Source: Adlercreutzia muris
Lineage (GTDB): Bacteria > Actinomycetota > Coriobacteriia > Coriobacteriales > Eggerthellaceae
Length of the DNA stretch: 64,000 nt
Assembly: GCF_008831045.1 (NCBI RefSeq)
Contig: NZ_WAJS01000002.1
Location: forward strand, 1 to 64,000
Reading direction: 5' to 3'
Positions 42,752 through 52,874 of the stretch are shown one piece after another (the stretch's first letter is position 1; every line of letters starts with the position of its first letter). A program made the position numbers and the translations under genes. The notes beneath the pieces were generated by a model. The model ran no database searches, had not been told where the DNA came from, and saw nothing but the letters and a program-made list of their open reading frames with translations.

Positions 42752-43618
42752 CTAGGCGCGAAAGCCCGCATCGGCCAGGGCCGTGGCGGCGGCCTGGGCG
42801 ATGTCGGGATGGTTCATGGAGTACACGTGCACGCCGTCCACCTGGTTGCGAGCCAGGTCGACAAGCTGGCGACAGGCGTATTCCACGCCGGCCGCGCGCA
42901 GAGCGGCCGGGTCGTCCTCGTGCTTCGCCAGCAGCTTCACGATGGGCGAGGGCAGCGAACTTCCGCAGAGGAACACCATGCGCTGGATCTGCGACTTCCC
43001 CAGAAACGGCATGACGCCGCAGGTGACGGGCCGCGTGACACCGGCCGCCAGGGCACGTTCGCGGAAGCGGTAGAAGTCGGCGTTGTCGAAGAACAGCTGG
43101 GTGACGAAGAAATCGGCCCCGGCGTCCTGCTTTTCCCTCAGATGGCGCAGATCCTCGTCCAGATCGAGGCAGTCCAGATGCCCTTCGGGGTAAGCGGCCG
43201 CGCCCACGCAGAATCCGGCGTCCTTCAAAAGCGGGATGAGGTCGGCCCCGTGGCGGAAATCGCCCGGCTGGGCATTGCCCACCAAATCGCCCCGCAGCGC
43301 GAGCACCGTGGTAATGCCCGCGGCCTTCAGCTCGGCAATGGCGGCCTGAACCGTCTCGCGCGTGGAATTCACGCAGGTCAAATGCGCCACAGCGGGAATG
43401 TGCGCCTCGCTTTGGATGAGCGAGGCCACCTCGATGGTCTGGCCGCCGTTGCCCGAGCCGCCGGCCGAGCAGGTGACCGAGATGAAATCGGGCCGCGCGA
43501 GCGCCATGCCGCCCACCACCTTGCGGGCCGCATCCAAGGTCAGCGAGCCCTTCGGCGGGAACATCTCCACCGAAAAGGGAATCGAGCGTGGGGCGAACAG
43601 CGAGGCAACGGGCTCCAT
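42752..43618 (-). CDS. metF: 5,10-methylenetetrahydrofolate reductase
   Basis: 288-residue FAD-dependent barrel enzyme that supplies methyl-tetrahydrofolate for MetH. Motifs: FSVEMFPPKG near the N-terminus, HLTCVNSTRETV, LALRGDLVG and AGADFFVTQLFFDNADFYRF. It heads the metF, reactivation protein, metH operon. Confidence 0.92.
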   Translation of the reverse strand: MEPVASLFAPRSIPFSVEMFPPKGSLTLDAARKVVGGMALARPDFISVTCSAGGSGNGGQTIEVASLIQSEAHIPAVAHLTCVNSTRETVQAAIAELKAAGITTVLALRGDLVGNAQPGDFRHGADLIPLLKDAGFCVGAAAYPEGHLDCLDLDEDLRHLREKQDAGADFFVTQLFFDNADFYRFRERALAAGVTRPVTCGVMPFLGKSQIQRMVFLCGSSLPSPIVKLLAKHEDDPAALRAAGVEYACRQLVDLARNQVDGVHVYSMNHPDIAQAAATALADAGFRA

Positions 43619-43959
43619 GGGGCTACTCCTTCATCTCCTTAATGCGACTCCCTATTATACGGCGGCCCTTCTTCCCCGCTCGCCGTGCAATGGCGCGAGG
43701 GCGCGAAAAAGGGGTGCGCTGCGTGCGCTGCGCCGATCGTGCACGGCCCGACTGGCTGCATCGCGCGCGGCCTCGGGCGCCCTCACCCAAAAGCTCGATA
43801 CCGTACCGCGCCGCAAGGTCTGCATGATCGCGGAGTTTTGGCATAAGGGTTCTCAGCCCCCAGGGCACGCTGGCCTAGCCGGCTCCGCTCGCTTATAATG
43901 AAGAATGCCGATGCTCGCCGCGTTACACGGCAGCGCTTCCCTTGAAAGGCGGTGATCCC
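43619..43959 (+). promoter_or_regulatory. Intergenic region with promoter for the HipA-like gene
   Basis: About 340 bases without a convincing gene. A perfect -10 TATAAT lies at 43894-43899 on the plus strand, about 60 bases before the HipA-like start, but no good -35 is seen. On the minus strand (about 43740-43868) a stretch reading KLRDHADLAARYGIELL resembles the start of minimal nucleotidyltransferases before decaying. Confidence 0.4.
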
Positions 43960-45162
43960 ATGGCCCTGGCCCACTACCAGCTGATGAACAAGAACACGCC
44001 CGTGCTCTCGTTCGAGTACGATCTGGACGAGCACAAGGCCGTGCGCATCACCGGTATCGACCAAGCCGAGGCGGCTCCCTTCGGCTTGGCGGACCGTCGG
44101 GGAGACATCTCCAAGGCGGAACTCAACTACTGGTGGCGCCATCGGGCCATTCCCGCCTCCCGCGCCCAGATTAAACGGCTGCTCGAGAACTTGCAGCTGG
44201 ACAGCACCCTCGAACTGGCCGAGAAGAGCTTCGGGCTGTCGCTGTCGGATCGCTATTGGCTGAACGATCTCGATGATCCGAAAACCTGGGACGCCGTCAA
44301 CTTCTTCGACAACGACTTCAGCGACGACCTGGGTTTCCTCACCCTGGGCCAAGACTCGGCGGGATCATCTCCCGACGCACCCGACTACAAAAGCGTGGCG
44401 CTGTCCTCCCCCAACAGCACCCTCGGCGGTGATTTGCTCAAGAAATGGAAGATCATCGACGGGCAGCGTGTGCTGCTGAAATCGGGCGTGGGCTTCGTAA
44501 ACCAGGAGCCCTACAACGAGATGATTGCCACGCAACTGTATGAGCGGCTCATGGAGCCGGGAAAGTTCACTCCCTACTGGCTTTTCGAGGACGGGCGCCG
44601 CGTGTACTCGGCCTGCGGGAACATGCTCGGCCCCGACGAGGAGCTGGTGGCTGCCTGGGATCTCATCCGCAACGTGAAGCAGCCGAACAATCTGTCCGAT
44701 CTGAGGTTCTATGTGCGCCGCTGCGAGGATATGGGGCTTGACGGCGATGCCGTGATGGACGCCCTCGCCAAAATGTTCGCCGGCGATTTCGTGCTGGCCA
44801 ACCGCGACCGGCACTACCGCAACTTCGGCGTCATCCGCAACGTGGAAACATTGGAAGTCACCCGACTTGCCCCCGTGTTCGACACCGGCTCGTGCCTGTG
44901 GTCTGATGTCGAGTTCCTGGACGTGCCCGGCGATTTCTTGTACATGGCCAAGCCCTTCAAGGCGGCCGGCATGCGCCCCGAAGATCAGCTGCGCCTGTTC
45001 GAGGGCCACTTCGACTGGCTCGATGCCGCGAAGCTGGCCGACTTTCCCGACGAGGTGCGCGCTATCTTGAGCCGCAACCCCAACATTCCCGAGCACCGCA
45101 TCGAGCGCATAGCCCGCGCCGTGGAGCAGAAAATCGACCTGCTGGGCCGTATCGCGAAATAG
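43960..45162 (+). CDS. HipA-like kinase domain protein
   Basis: About 400 residues. The C-terminal half has kinase signatures of the HipA family: DFVLANRDRHYRNFGVIRN (catalytic Asp and Asn) and LAPVFDTGSCLW (metal-binding Asp). A Lys in RVLLKSGVGF and the Glu of NEMIATQLYERL fit the ATP-binding lobe. No HipB antitoxin is adjacent, so this is an orphan kinase; the N-terminal 140 residues are of unknown fold and contain ELNYWWRHRAIPASRAQIKRLL. Function could be toxin-like or regulatory. ATG 43960 chosen because the frame before it has only a TTG. Confidence 0.7.
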   Translation: MALAHYQLMNKNTPVLSFEYDLDEHKAVRITGIDQAEAAPFGLADRRGDISKAELNYWWRHRAIPASRAQIKRLLENLQLDSTLELAEKSFGLSLSDRYWLNDLDDPKTWDAVNFFDNDFSDDLGFLTLGQDSAGSSPDAPDYKSVALSSPNSTLGGDLLKKWKIIDGQRVLLKSGVGFVNQEPYNEMIATQLYERLMEPGKFTPYWLFEDGRRVYSACGNMLGPDEELVAAWDLIRNVKQPNNLSDLRFYVRRCEDMGLDGDAVMDALAKMFAGDFVLANRDRHYRNFGVIRNVETLEVTRLAPVFDTGSCLWSDVEFLDVPGDFLYMAKPFKAAGMRPEDQLRLFEGHFDWLDAAKLADFPDEVRAILSRNPNIPEHRIERIARAVEQKIDLLGRIAK

Positions 45163-45211
45163 GTCCCCTCCTTATCGCGGGAAATCTGGCCGCTTCAGGC
45201 CGCTTGCCGTA

Positions 45212-45247
45212 CCGCCTATTGCCTCGTTGCAAGCAGGCAACAGGCGG
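45212..45247 (+). terminator. Hairpin after the HipA-like gene
   Basis: CCGCCT-A-TTGCCT (45212-45224) pairs with AGGCAA-C-AGGCGG (45235-45247) with a single A-C mismatch. No T run follows, so termination may depend on the next hairpin. Confidence 0.45.
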
Positions 45248-45256
45248 CTATACACA

Positions 45257-45284
45257 AAGGGAGGCTCCCTTGGGAGCCTCCCTT
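45257..45284 (-). terminator. Bidirectional terminator between HipA-like gene and clpC
   Basis: 13-base stem AAGGGAGGCTCCC (45257-45269)/GGGAGCCTCCCTT (45272-45284) with a 2-base loop; T residues follow on the minus strand (CTTTGTG). It lies 55 bases after the clpC stop. Confidence 0.75.
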
Positions 45285-45338
45285 CTGCGATCGGGAACGG
45301 AATGAGCGCTCGCGGACGCGCGATCGGTATGGCGGGCG

Positions 45339-47921
45339 CTACTCTCCGCCGGCAACGGAGCCGGCAGGCGCACCGGCGCCGCGGCCGCTGCCGAGCCCGG
45401 CGCGGCCGAGGTCGTAGTTGGTGAGCAGCAGCTCGGCGTCCCGGGCGATGGAATCGCGCTTGCGCGGCGCGGGAATGGAACCGGTGCCCTCGTTGAACAC
45501 CAGCTCCTCGCCGTCCTCGCCCACGGTGACATCCACCACGCTGCCGCTCGTCCAGCGGCCCTCGAGGATCTGCTCGGACAGCGGATCCTCCAGCAGGCGC
45601 TGGATGGCCCGGCGCAGCGGGCGCGCGCCGAAGGCGGTGTCGGTACCTTCCTTGGCCACGAGCTTCTTGGCCGCCTCGTCCAGGTTGATGGTCATGTTCT
45701 GGGCGATCATGCGCTCGCGCAGCTCGGCCACCATAAGGTCCACGATCTGCACGATCTCGTCCTCGGTCAGGCTCTTGAACACGATGATCTCATCGATGCG
45801 GTTCAAGAACTCGGGCCGGAAGGCGTTCTTCAGCTCGTGCATCACCCGGCTCTTGATCTCCTTGTCGGAAAGCCCGTTCTGCCCCGAGTTGGAGAAACCG
45901 AGCGTGGTGGTGGTCGTGATATCACGGGCGCCCACGTTCGACGTCATGATGATAACCGTGTTGCGGAAGTCCACGGTGCGCCCCTGGGCGTCGGTCAGGC
46001 GCCCCTCCTCCAGGATCTGCAGCAGGATGTTGAACACATCCGGGTGGGCCTTCTCGATCTCGTCGAACAGCACCACCGAGTAGGGGCGCTGGCGCACGGC
46101 CTTGGTGAGCTGGCCGCCCTCGTCGAAGCCCACGTAGCCCGGAGGCGAGCCCACCAGGCGCGACACCGTGTGCTTCTCCATGTACTCGGACATGTCGAAG
46201 GACAGCAGCGCGTCCTCGGAATTGAACAGGAACTCGGCCAGGGCCTTCGACAGCTCGGTCTTGCCCACGCCCGAGGGACCCAGGAAGATGAACGAGCCCG
46301 CCGGGCGCTTCGGGTCCTTCAGGCCGCTGCGGCTGCGGCGGATGGCCTTGGACAGGGCGGTCACGGCCTCGTCCTGGCCGATGATGCGCTCGTGGAGCAC
46401 GCCCTCCATGCGCAGCAGCTTCTCGGTCTCGGCCTCGGTGAGGTTGCTCACGGGCACGCCGGTGGACATGGATACCACGTCGGCGATGTCCTCCACGGTC
46501 ACCTGCTGCACGGTCTTGGAGGTGTCCTCCTCCCACTGCTTCTCGGCTTCTTCGCGCTCCTTCTTCACGGCCTCTTCCTCGTCGCGCAGCTCGGCGGCGC
46601 GCTCGAAGTTCTGGTCGCCGATGGCGCGATCCTTCTCGGCGCGGATCTTGCGCAGCCTCTCATCGAGATCGCGCAGCTCCTTGGGCAGGGTCATGTTGCG
46701 GATGCGCATGCGGGCGCCGGCCTCGTCCATGACGTCGATGGCCTTGTCGGGCAGGTAGCGATCCTGGATGTAGCGGTTCGCCAGCTGCACGGCGGCGGTC
46801 AGGGCGTCGTCGGTGAAGTGCACGCCGTGGTGCGCCTCGTACTTGTCGCGCAGGCCCTCCATGATGCGCACGGCCTGCTCCTCGTTGGGCTCGTTGATGG
46901 TGAGCGGCTGGAAGCGGCGCTCCAGGGCCGAGTCCTTCTCCAGGTGCTTGCGGTACTCCTCCAGGGTGGTGGCGCCGATGATCTGAATCTCGCCGCGGGA
47001 CAGCGGGGGCTTCAGAATGGCGGCCGCATCGATGGAGCCCTCGGCCGAGCCGGCGCCGATGATGGTGTGGATCTCGTCGATGAACAGCAGCACGTCGCCG
47101 GCGTCCATGACCTCCTTGATGACCTTCTTCAGGCGCTCCTCGAACTCGCCGCGGTACTTGGAACCGGCCACGAGCGCCGACACGTCCAGCGTGATGAGGC
47201 GCTTGCCGCGCAGGATGTCGGGCACCTGGTTGCTCACGATGAGCTGGGCCAGCCCCTCGGCAATGGCCGTCTTGCCCACGCCAGGCTCGCCCAGGATGAG
47301 CGGGTTGTTCTTCTGGCGGCGGGACAGAATCTGCATGACGCGCTCGATTTCCGAGGCGCGGCCGATGACCGGGTCCAGCTTGCCGTCGCGGGCCTTCTTC
47401 GTGAGATCGGTGCCGAACTCGGTGAGCATGGAATCCGACGAGGCCGGCCCGTCGAAGCCGGAGCGGCCCGCGTAGACAGGCGACTGGCCCACCAGATCAT
47501 TCAGGGCGCCGCGCACATCGTCGCCGGACACGTTCAGACGACCGAGCACTTCCAAGGCCGTGCCCTCGCCCTCGCGCACGATGCCCAAGAGCAAGTGCTC
47601 GGTGGAGATGTAGGACTGGCCCATCTGCATGGCCTCGCGCAGGGAGTTCTCCAGCACGCGCTTCACCCGCGGCGTGAAGGACAGATGCCCCGACACGTCG
47701 GCGTCCTCGTCGATGGTGACCACCTGGCGGATGGCCTGCACCACCCCATCGTAGGTGACGTTCAGGCGATCGAGGGCCTGGGCGGCCAGGCCGTCCTTCT
47801 CCTGGATAAGGCCCAAGAGAATATGCTCGGTGCCCACGTAGGGCTGATGGAGCGCACGCGCCTCATCCTGAGCCAGGACCAGCACCTTGCGTGCTTTGTC
47901 CGTGAATTTCTCGAATGACAT
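45339..47921 (-). CDS. clpC: ClpC-type Clp ATPase
   Basis: Hsp100 unfoldase of 860 residues. Two N-terminal Clp repeats start [17 protein letters not shown]. The first AAA domain has [14 protein letters not shown], the middle has a UVR-type motif ([16 protein letters not shown]), and the second AAA domain has [14 protein letters not shown] with [15 protein letters not shown]. It works with ClpP to degrade proteins. A CIRCE element upstream indicates HrcA repression and heat-shock induction. Confidence 0.95.
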   Translation of the reverse strand: MSFEKFTDKARKVLVLAQDEARALHQPYVGTEHILLGLIQEKDGLAAQALDRLNVTYDGVVQAIRQVVTIDEDADVSGHLSFTPRVKRVLENSLREAMQMGQSYISTEHLLLGIVREGEGTALEVLGRLNVSGDDVRGALNDLVGQSPVYAGRSGFDGPASSDSMLTEFGTDLTKKARDGKLDPVIGRASEIERVMQILSRRQKNNPLILGEPGVGKTAIAEGLAQLIVSNQVPDILRGKRLITLDVSALVAGSKYRGEFEERLKKVIKEVMDAGDVLLFIDEIHTIIGAGSAEGSIDAAAILKPPLSRGEIQIIGATTLEEYRKHLEKDSALERRFQPLTINEPNEEQAVRIMEGLRDKYEAHHGVHFTDDALTAAVQLANRYIQDRYLPDKAIDVMDEAGARMRIRNMTLPKELRDLDERLRKIRAEKDRAIGDQNFERAAELRDEEEAVKKEREEAEKQWEEDTSKTVQQVTVEDIADVVSMSTGVPVSNLTEAETEKLLRMEGVLHERIIGQDEAVTALSKAIRRSRSGLKDPKRPAGSFIFLGPSGVGKTELSKALAEFLFNSEDALLSFDMSEYMEKHTVSRLVGSPPGYVGFDEGGQLTKAVRQRPYSVVLFDEIEKAHPDVFNILLQILEEGRLTDAQGRTVDFRNTVIIMTSNVGARDITTTTTLGFSNSGQNGLSDKEIKSRVMHELKNAFRPEFLNRIDEIIVFKSLTEDEIVQIVDLMVAELRERMIAQNMTINLDEAAKKLVAKEGTDTAFGARPLRRAIQRLLEDPLSEQILEGRWTSGSVVDVTVGEDGEELVFNEGTGSIPAPRKRDSIARDAELLLTNYDLGRAGLGSGRGAGAPAGSVAGGE

Positions 47922-48010
47922 GGTTTCCTCGTTCCTTCGTTGGTGCCCCGCGGCAAAGGTTCTCTCTCGCTAGCAGACAGGCCGGGCACGAAATATAGTT
48001 CCCGAGCAGT

Positions 48011-48037
48011 TTAGCACTCACGCGGGCGAATTGCTAA
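48011..48037. promoter_or_regulatory. CIRCE-like HrcA operator upstream of clpC
   Basis: TTAGCACTC-N9-AATTGCTAA. The left half is a perfect CIRCE half-site, the spacing of nine is exact, and the right half matches 7 of 9 positions of GAGTGCTAA. It lies 90 bases before the clpC start. The rest of the 47922-48241 gap has degenerate repeats (48143 onward) and the terminator of the next gene. Confidence 0.7.
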
Positions 48038-48209
48038 AGCATGGTGTCGAGAAGGGCTGTTTTGTGGGCACGTTGTGAGGGGAAGCGATGCCACATCTAT
48101 GTCATCCCCATCGCTCGCACATCACGATTCGCCGCTGGCGCGCGACAAAAATGGCGGTTGGGCGAGGTTTGCCGCGCCCAAAAGGACGGCTACGCGACAT
48201 TTTTAGCGG

Positions 48210-48245
48210 TTGAGCGAGTCTTGCGGTGATGAGAGACTCGCTCAA
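48210..48245 (-). terminator. Terminator overlapping the stop codon of the channel gene
   Basis: 12-base perfect stem TTGAGCGAGTCT (48210-48221)/AGACTCGCTCAA (48234-48245) with a 12-base loop. On the minus strand it begins inside the last codon and stop of the channel gene and is followed by CCGCTAAAAATG, with no long T run. Confidence 0.55.
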
Positions 48246-49225
48246 TCGTCATTTTTGTCGTCTTCGTCGGAAATGCCCCACTTCCCGTCGGCGTCCCTCG
48301 AGGCTGTCTCGCTTTCCCCGAAAGGCCCCCGCGCCCCCATGCGCTGCGCTTCGTCGCGGTCGTCTTGGCGGGCGTCTTCGCGGCGCACGTCGCGCTCGAT
48401 CTTGCGCAGGTTCGCGTTCTGGAACTCGGCCACGAAGCCAGCGGAGAAGATACCGCCGGGAATGGCCACCAAGGCCACGGAGAGGAACATGATGACGGAG
48501 CCCACGATGCGCCCGGCCGGCGTAATGGGCACCAGGTCGCCATAGCCGGTACCGGTGATGGTGGTGACGGCCCAGTACACGCCCGACAGCAGGTTGTTGA
48601 ACTTGTCGGGCTGGGCCGGGTGCTCGATCTCGTACATGATCACACTGGAAACGACCACGAGCAGGGCGATAACCAGAAAGGCCGCCACAATCTCGTGGTA
48701 GTGCTTCGCGATGACGCGGCCGATAGTGCGCAGGCCCCGCATGTAGCGGGAAATCTTCACGAGGCGCACCAGACGCACCACATTGATGACGTTCAGCAGC
48801 ACGGGCGTGACGGGCACGAACCAGGCCACCATATTCGGCCCGAAGGAGAGCAGATCGATGAGGCCCCAGGGCGAGCAGATATAGCGCAGCCGCGCCCGGG
48901 CCGGCGTGCAGTTGCCGAAGGCCAGATCGGCAATCCAGATGCGGGCGAAGTACTCGACGCAGAAGCAGACTGTGGAAAAGCGGTAGAAGCCGGCGACCAC
49001 GTCGGCCGTGACGGGATCGAGCCCCGGCTGGGTGGACACGAACACCACCACCGCGTTCAGCAGGATGAGCACGAACAGCGCCCCGCCCACGATGCGGGCC
49101 GGCCAGCTGGCACGGCGCAAGTTCTCCAGCGCGTAGAACGTCTCGCGCTTCAGTTCGTTGGTGTGGGCCAGCTTGAGCCGCCGGCGGAACCGCTCGGCGC
49201 GCTCACTCTCCCGATGCCGCCCCAT
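48242..49225 (-). CDS. Voltage-gated potassium channel-like protein
   Basis: A 327-residue ion channel of the six-helix type. S1 starts VGGALFVLILLNAVVVF, the S4 voltage sensor has regularly spaced arginines (NVVRLVRLVKISRYMRGLRTIGR), and the pore contains TITGTGYGDLVP, a K+ selectivity filter with TGYGD. The C-terminal cytoplasmic tail is highly charged (ERDVRREDARQDDRDEAQRM). It is on its own. Upstream to 49431 there is no recognised regulatory site. Confidence 0.9.
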   Translation of the reverse strand: MGRHRESERAERFRRRLKLAHTNELKRETFYALENLRRASWPARIVGGALFVLILLNAVVVFVSTQPGLDPVTADVVAGFYRFSTVCFCVEYFARIWIADLAFGNCTPARARLRYICSPWGLIDLLSFGPNMVAWFVPVTPVLLNVINVVRLVRLVKISRYMRGLRTIGRVIAKHYHEIVAAFLVIALLVVVSSVIMYEIEHPAQPDKFNNLLSGVYWAVTTITGTGYGDLVPITPAGRIVGSVIMFLSVALVAIPGGIFSAGFVAEFQNANLRKIERDVRREDARQDDRDEAQRMGARGPFGESETASRDADGKWGISDEDDKNDD

Positions 49226-49431
49226 GGCCGCACCTCCTCTCGCTCATCGAGCCATTCTACGGGGGTTGCGCCCCCACCGCAACGACGCCGCCCATCCGTC
49301 AAGAACTTGGCGACTGGACAGCACGGGCGGCGCGATTCCGTTGCCGCGAGGCTCCAATCTGGTGCTTCCAGAGACGCACAGCACCATAGTACGGTAGAGC
49401 CAGGGAAACCCATCGATCGAGGAGGACAACC

Positions 49432-51759
49432 ATGGCACTCTCACGAAGGCAATTCATCAAGGGGACGGGCATCATCGCCATCAGTCTCGCCTGCGGAGGC
49501 GGCACGCTAACTGGCTGTGCATCGAAGACGGCCGAAGACGCTCTCTCAACCACAGGATCGGGAGCCGCGTCAACCACCGTCATGGGGTTCAACGGGGAAA
49601 TAACGGTTAGTCTGGCCGTAGATGCCACTACGGGCCTCATCTCCAATGTATCCATCGACGGCCCCTTTGAGACACCCGAGCGCGGCGGCCGGGCCGTTGC
49701 GCGGCTTCAGGAAGCCCTCAATGCCAGCGGCAGCCTCGAAGTGGATACGGTGAGTGGGGCTACAGTTACCTCCCAGGCCGTTCTCGACGCGGCGGCGTGG
49801 GCCAAGGCTGAGGCCCTCGGTACCGCGCCAAATAACCCACGTCTCGCCCCCGGTACCTACACCGCATCGGCCCACGGCCATTATGCCGGCATTCCCGTTA
49901 CGGTCACGGTCGTCCTCTCGGAAGACACCATCGATGCCGTGCGCATTGAGGATGGCCATCTGGAAACCGCCCTCATGGCCCGAGCCGCCGAGGAGGCGTT
50001 CATTCCGCGCCTGATCGAGCAGCAGAGCATTGCCGTGGACGGCGCCACTGGTGCCACCATGACCAGCAGCGCAGTGCGTCTCGCCGTCGAGGCCTGCCTC
50101 AGGGAATCCTACGCCGCAGCGGGCGTCGGCCCCGAAGCCGTCGTACCCTGGCTGGCCGCAACAGCCTACGACGATGCGCCAGCCGAAAATCTCGAGGCGG
50201 ATGTGGTAGTGGTCGGCCTGGGTGGCGCAGGCATGGCCGCGGCTCTTTCCGCAGCCGAGCGAGGGCTGTCGGTCATCGCCCTTGACAAGGCCGCGAAATA
50301 CGGCGGCACCACTTGCGTGACAAGCGAGTCCCTTGCCGTCAATCCCCCACGCCTCAGCGAGCTGCATAATGGCGGTGCGACATTCATTGACGGCGATGCC
50401 CTGAAGGCCGACTGGCTCGCTCGCACCCAGGGAGACGCCAAAAAGGATCTGCTCGATCTGTTCTTCACCGAATCCGGCCCCACCATCGACTGGCTCCACT
50501 TCGACCACCAATGGCCCTTCAACCCGCCAAACCCGGGCCATGCCGACTACGCTACCTACGATTGCTGCTTCACCTACGAGCCCTATACGCTCGCGGGACC
50601 CAAGGTGGAAGTGGCAGCCCGTATCGATGGCCTCATGGAACAGTTCAATGCCCTCGGCGGGGAATATCTCCTGGAAACCGAGGCCACCGACCTGCTCTAC
50701 GACACCTCCTCAGAGCGCATCGTGGGTATCCGCGCCTGTAGCATTACGGGCCAAGAATATGAGATCGCCGCGAAGAGCGTAGTGCTCGCCACAGGAGGTT
50801 TCGGCGAGAACGATCGGCTCATGGAGCAGTACATGATCGACGATTTCTATCCGCTCTCGGGCACGTGGCACCAGTACGGCATGGCCACCAATGACGGTGC
50901 CATGCTCGAGCAGGCCATCACCCTGGGCGCCGCCACCTTCAACCCCAGCGTTCCGCCGCTGTCACACCTCGCCGGTTTCCCCATTGATCTGACTGGGTTC
51001 GAAGTGCACGAAAAGGACGAGTTGTCCTTCTTCACCGGCCACACGGCGCTTTGGTCCGAGGGAGACATTCCCTCTTCGCTCTGCGTGGCCGCCGACGGCC
51101 TGGCTGTCACCCGCCAAGGCGTGCGATTCACCAACGAGGAGGAGTTCGCCACACACGCCGCCATCAAGGCGGGGCCCGAGTACTACACTATCTGGTCCCA
51201 AACTCAACTGAACGAGTTCAAGGCCCAAGGGCTGCGCTACGCCGACCCCGGCCCTTCCATGGGCTACGTGGGCTGCCAGTCAACCATTCCCCTCGGCACC
51301 CCTCTGCCCAACCTCGACGCCGTCATGGACGCGGGCATCGCGGCGGGCTACATCTTCCGCGCCGACAGTATCGAGGAGTTGGCCGAGACCGTTGCCATGG
51401 AACCGTCTGTATTGGCGCAAACCGTCGCCGACTACAATGGGGCCTGCACGACCGGTATCGACGAAGCGTTCGGGAAGAACCCCGATTACCTTGTTGCCGT
51501 GGACGGCGGCCCTTACTATGCCATCCTGGGCTGCGCCTTCTACTACACCACGGCCGGCGGCCTGGATATCAACGAGCGGCTCCAGGTGTTGCGCAATGAC
51601 GGAACACCCATCCAGGGACTCTACGCCGTGGGCACCGATTCCATGGGCGTTCTCATGACTGAGAAGGACCAGTACCTCGATTACGGCGGAGCGGCGTCAG
51701 GCTGGGCCTTCACCAGCGGGCGCCTTGCAGGGATGCTCATTGCCGAGGATCTCGCCTAG
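49432..51759 (+). CDS. Tat-exported flavoprotein with two FMN-binding domains and FAD domain
   Basis: A 775-residue exported reductase-type enzyme. Signal: SRRQFIKGTG (4-13), lipobox ending C29. Two FMN domains follow each other with flavinylation motifs DTVSGATVTS (105-114) and VDGATGATMTS (202-212). The FAD domain begins DVVVVGLGGAGMAAALSAAERG near residue 256. The expected catalytic segment of fumarate reductase is replaced: before the C-terminus it reads YYTTAGGLDI and TEKDQYLDYGGAASG. The two covalent FMNs would form a short electron wire to FAD. The substrate is unknown; a LysR gene lies tail-to-tail downstream. Confidence 0.87.
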   Translation: MALSRRQFIKGTGIIAISLACGGGTLTGCASKTAEDALSTTGSGAASTTVMGFNGEITVSLAVDATTGLISNVSIDGPFETPERGGRAVARLQEALNASGSLEVDTVSGATVTSQAVLDAAAWAKAEALGTAPNNPRLAPGTYTASAHGHYAGIPVTVTVVLSEDTIDAVRIEDGHLETALMARAAEEAFIPRLIEQQSIAVDGATGATMTSSAVRLAVEACLRESYAAAGVGPEAVVPWLAATAYDDAPAENLEADVVVVGLGGAGMAAALSAAERGLSVIALDKAAKYGGTTCVTSESLAVNPPRLSELHNGGATFIDGDALKADWLARTQGDAKKDLLDLFFTESGPTIDWLHFDHQWPFNPPNPGHADYATYDCCFTYEPYTLAGPKVEVAARIDGLMEQFNALGGEYLLETEATDLLYDTSSERIVGIRACSITGQEYEIAAKSVVLATGGFGENDRLMEQYMIDDFYPLSGTWHQYGMATNDGAMLEQAITLGAATFNPSVPPLSHLAGFPIDLTGFEVHEKDELSFFTGHTALWSEGDIPSSLCVAADGLAVTRQGVRFTNEEEFATHAAIKAGPEYYTIWSQTQLNEFKAQGLRYADPGPSMGYVGCQSTIPLGTPLPNLDAVMDAGIAAGYIFRADSIEELAETVAMEPSVLAQTVADYNGACTTGIDEAFGKNPDYLVAVDGGPYYAILGCAFYYTTAGGLDINERLQVLRNDGTPIQGLYAVGTDSMGVLMTEKDQYLDYGGAASGWAFTSGRLAGMLIAEDLA

Positions 51760-51788
51760 GAACAACCATCGTCACGATAGGGCCGCCT

Positions 51789-51825
51789 GGGCCGGAGCGC
51801 ATACTGTCGCTCCGGCCCTTCTCTT
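51789..51825 (+). terminator. Terminator after the tandem-FMN flavoprotein
   Basis: GGGCCGGAGCG (51789-51799), 8-base loop, CGCTCCGGCCC (51808-51818), then TTCTCTT. Convergent LysR transcription ends on the other side. Confidence 0.8.
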
Positions 51826-52693
51826 ATTGCCAAAGCGAGAGAGCCGTCACATGGGCTGCGAAGAGCCGCGCCTCGTCAGTGGGCTCTGGGTCAACGCCCA
51901 TGAGCAGCCCGATCTCCCATCGGTAGCGTTCGCTCTCGATGGGAGATCGGAACATCGATCCATCTTCGGAAAGAGGCAGGTAGCAGGCAGGGCCCACGCA
52001 CATCCCCGCACCCGCCTTCACCATTTCCACGATGCGATCGTAGCTGTCCAGACCGTCCTCTATCACGAGTTCCTCCATGAAGGGACGCCTTTCCTCTAGC
52101 AGGAGACGATCGAGCTTGAAATTCCGATCGAGCAGAAACAGACGCGTTCCGGCACAAATCGCCCCCGTCTCATCCAGCAAGGCGCGGGAGCCGTAGAGGT
52201 ACAGCGGTTCGCGCAAAAGCGACATGAAGCGCAAACCGCGCGATTCCACCGGCGCGACAGCCAAGGCGATATCGCGGCGACCGTCTGCCACCATTGCCTC
52301 GCATTCAATGGCATCCACAATGGCTATATCCACCTTGATGTCGGGATTCTTCTGCGCGAAATCAAGGAATACCCGCTGGGGAAGGGTATTGGAAACGCCC
52401 CGGGCCACGGCGACGCGCAGCACGGGTTCTCCCCGGCTCCCCTGGTCGGCGACGGCGAGAATGCCATCGTACAACTCCCCTATATGCTTCGCCAGCGGAT
52501 AGATGGCATCCGCCTGCGCCGTAGGTCGCACGCCTGCATGATCGCGTTCGAACAGCGTGACGCCCCACTCGGCTTCGGCATTCTTCATCATCTTTCCCAC
52601 CGCCTGACGCGAGAAGAAGAGCTCCTCGGCAGCTTGGGCAAAAGAACGCGTCTCGTACACGAGGCAGAAGCACGCGAGTTTCTTGATATCCAC
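51824..52693 (-). CDS. LysR-family transcriptional regulator
   Basis: 289 residues from GTG 52693, which has GGAGGGG seven bases upstream. The helix-turn-helix is SFAQAAEELFFSRQAVGKMMKNAEAEW; a LysR effector domain follows (RVAVARGVSNTLPQRVFLDF and later). Longer in-frame starts have no family similarity. It is convergent with the tandem-FMN flavoprotein and is its likely regulator, although the usual divergent layout is missing. Confidence 0.85.
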   Translation of the reverse strand: MDIKKLACFCLVYETRSFAQAAEELFFSRQAVGKMMKNAEAEWGVTLFERDHAGVRPTAQADAIYPLAKHIGELYDGILAVADQGSRGEPVLRVAVARGVSNTLPQRVFLDFAQKNPDIKVDIAIVDAIECEAMVADGRRDIALAVAPVESRGLRFMSLLREPLYLYGSRALLDETGAICAGTRLFLLDRNFKLDRLLLEERRPFMEELVIEDGLDSYDRIVEMVKAGAGMCVGPACYLPLSEDGSMFRSPIESERYRWEIGLLMGVDPEPTDEARLFAAHVTALSLWQ

Positions 52694-52799
52694 AACCACA
52701 CCCCCTCCGGCGTCCGCTCCCACCATACCCCGAATCGATGGCCGCGGGTCGCAACAAAACGATTCCCCCTGGCACCAAAACGACCCTTTTCCAGCAAGC

Positions 52800-52832
52800 A
52801 GAACCGCCCGGCTGGGAAGCACGGGCGGTTCT
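52800..52832 (-). terminator. Hairpin after lysS
   Basis: AGAACCGCCCG (52800-52810)/CGGGCGGTTCT (52822-52832), 11-base loop, about 40 bases beyond the lysS stop. On the minus strand GCTTGC follows, so the T run is poor. Confidence 0.55.
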
Positions 52833-52874
52833 GGTGGCGACGGCAATGATGGGGGCCGCTCGGGGCCGCGGCGC

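Noticed and set aside
43623-43868. Small gene upstream of metF, nucleotidyltransferase-like
   Set aside because: Only about 17 residues resemble the family; the rest is Arg/Ala-rich and lacks the G-S-x-A-R-G active site. Mentioned only as a possible remnant.
48143-48260. CGACAAAAATG / CATTTTTGTCG inverted pair as a mobile-element end
   Set aside because: The right copy is coding sequence of the channel C-terminus (DDKNDD), so the match may be chance.
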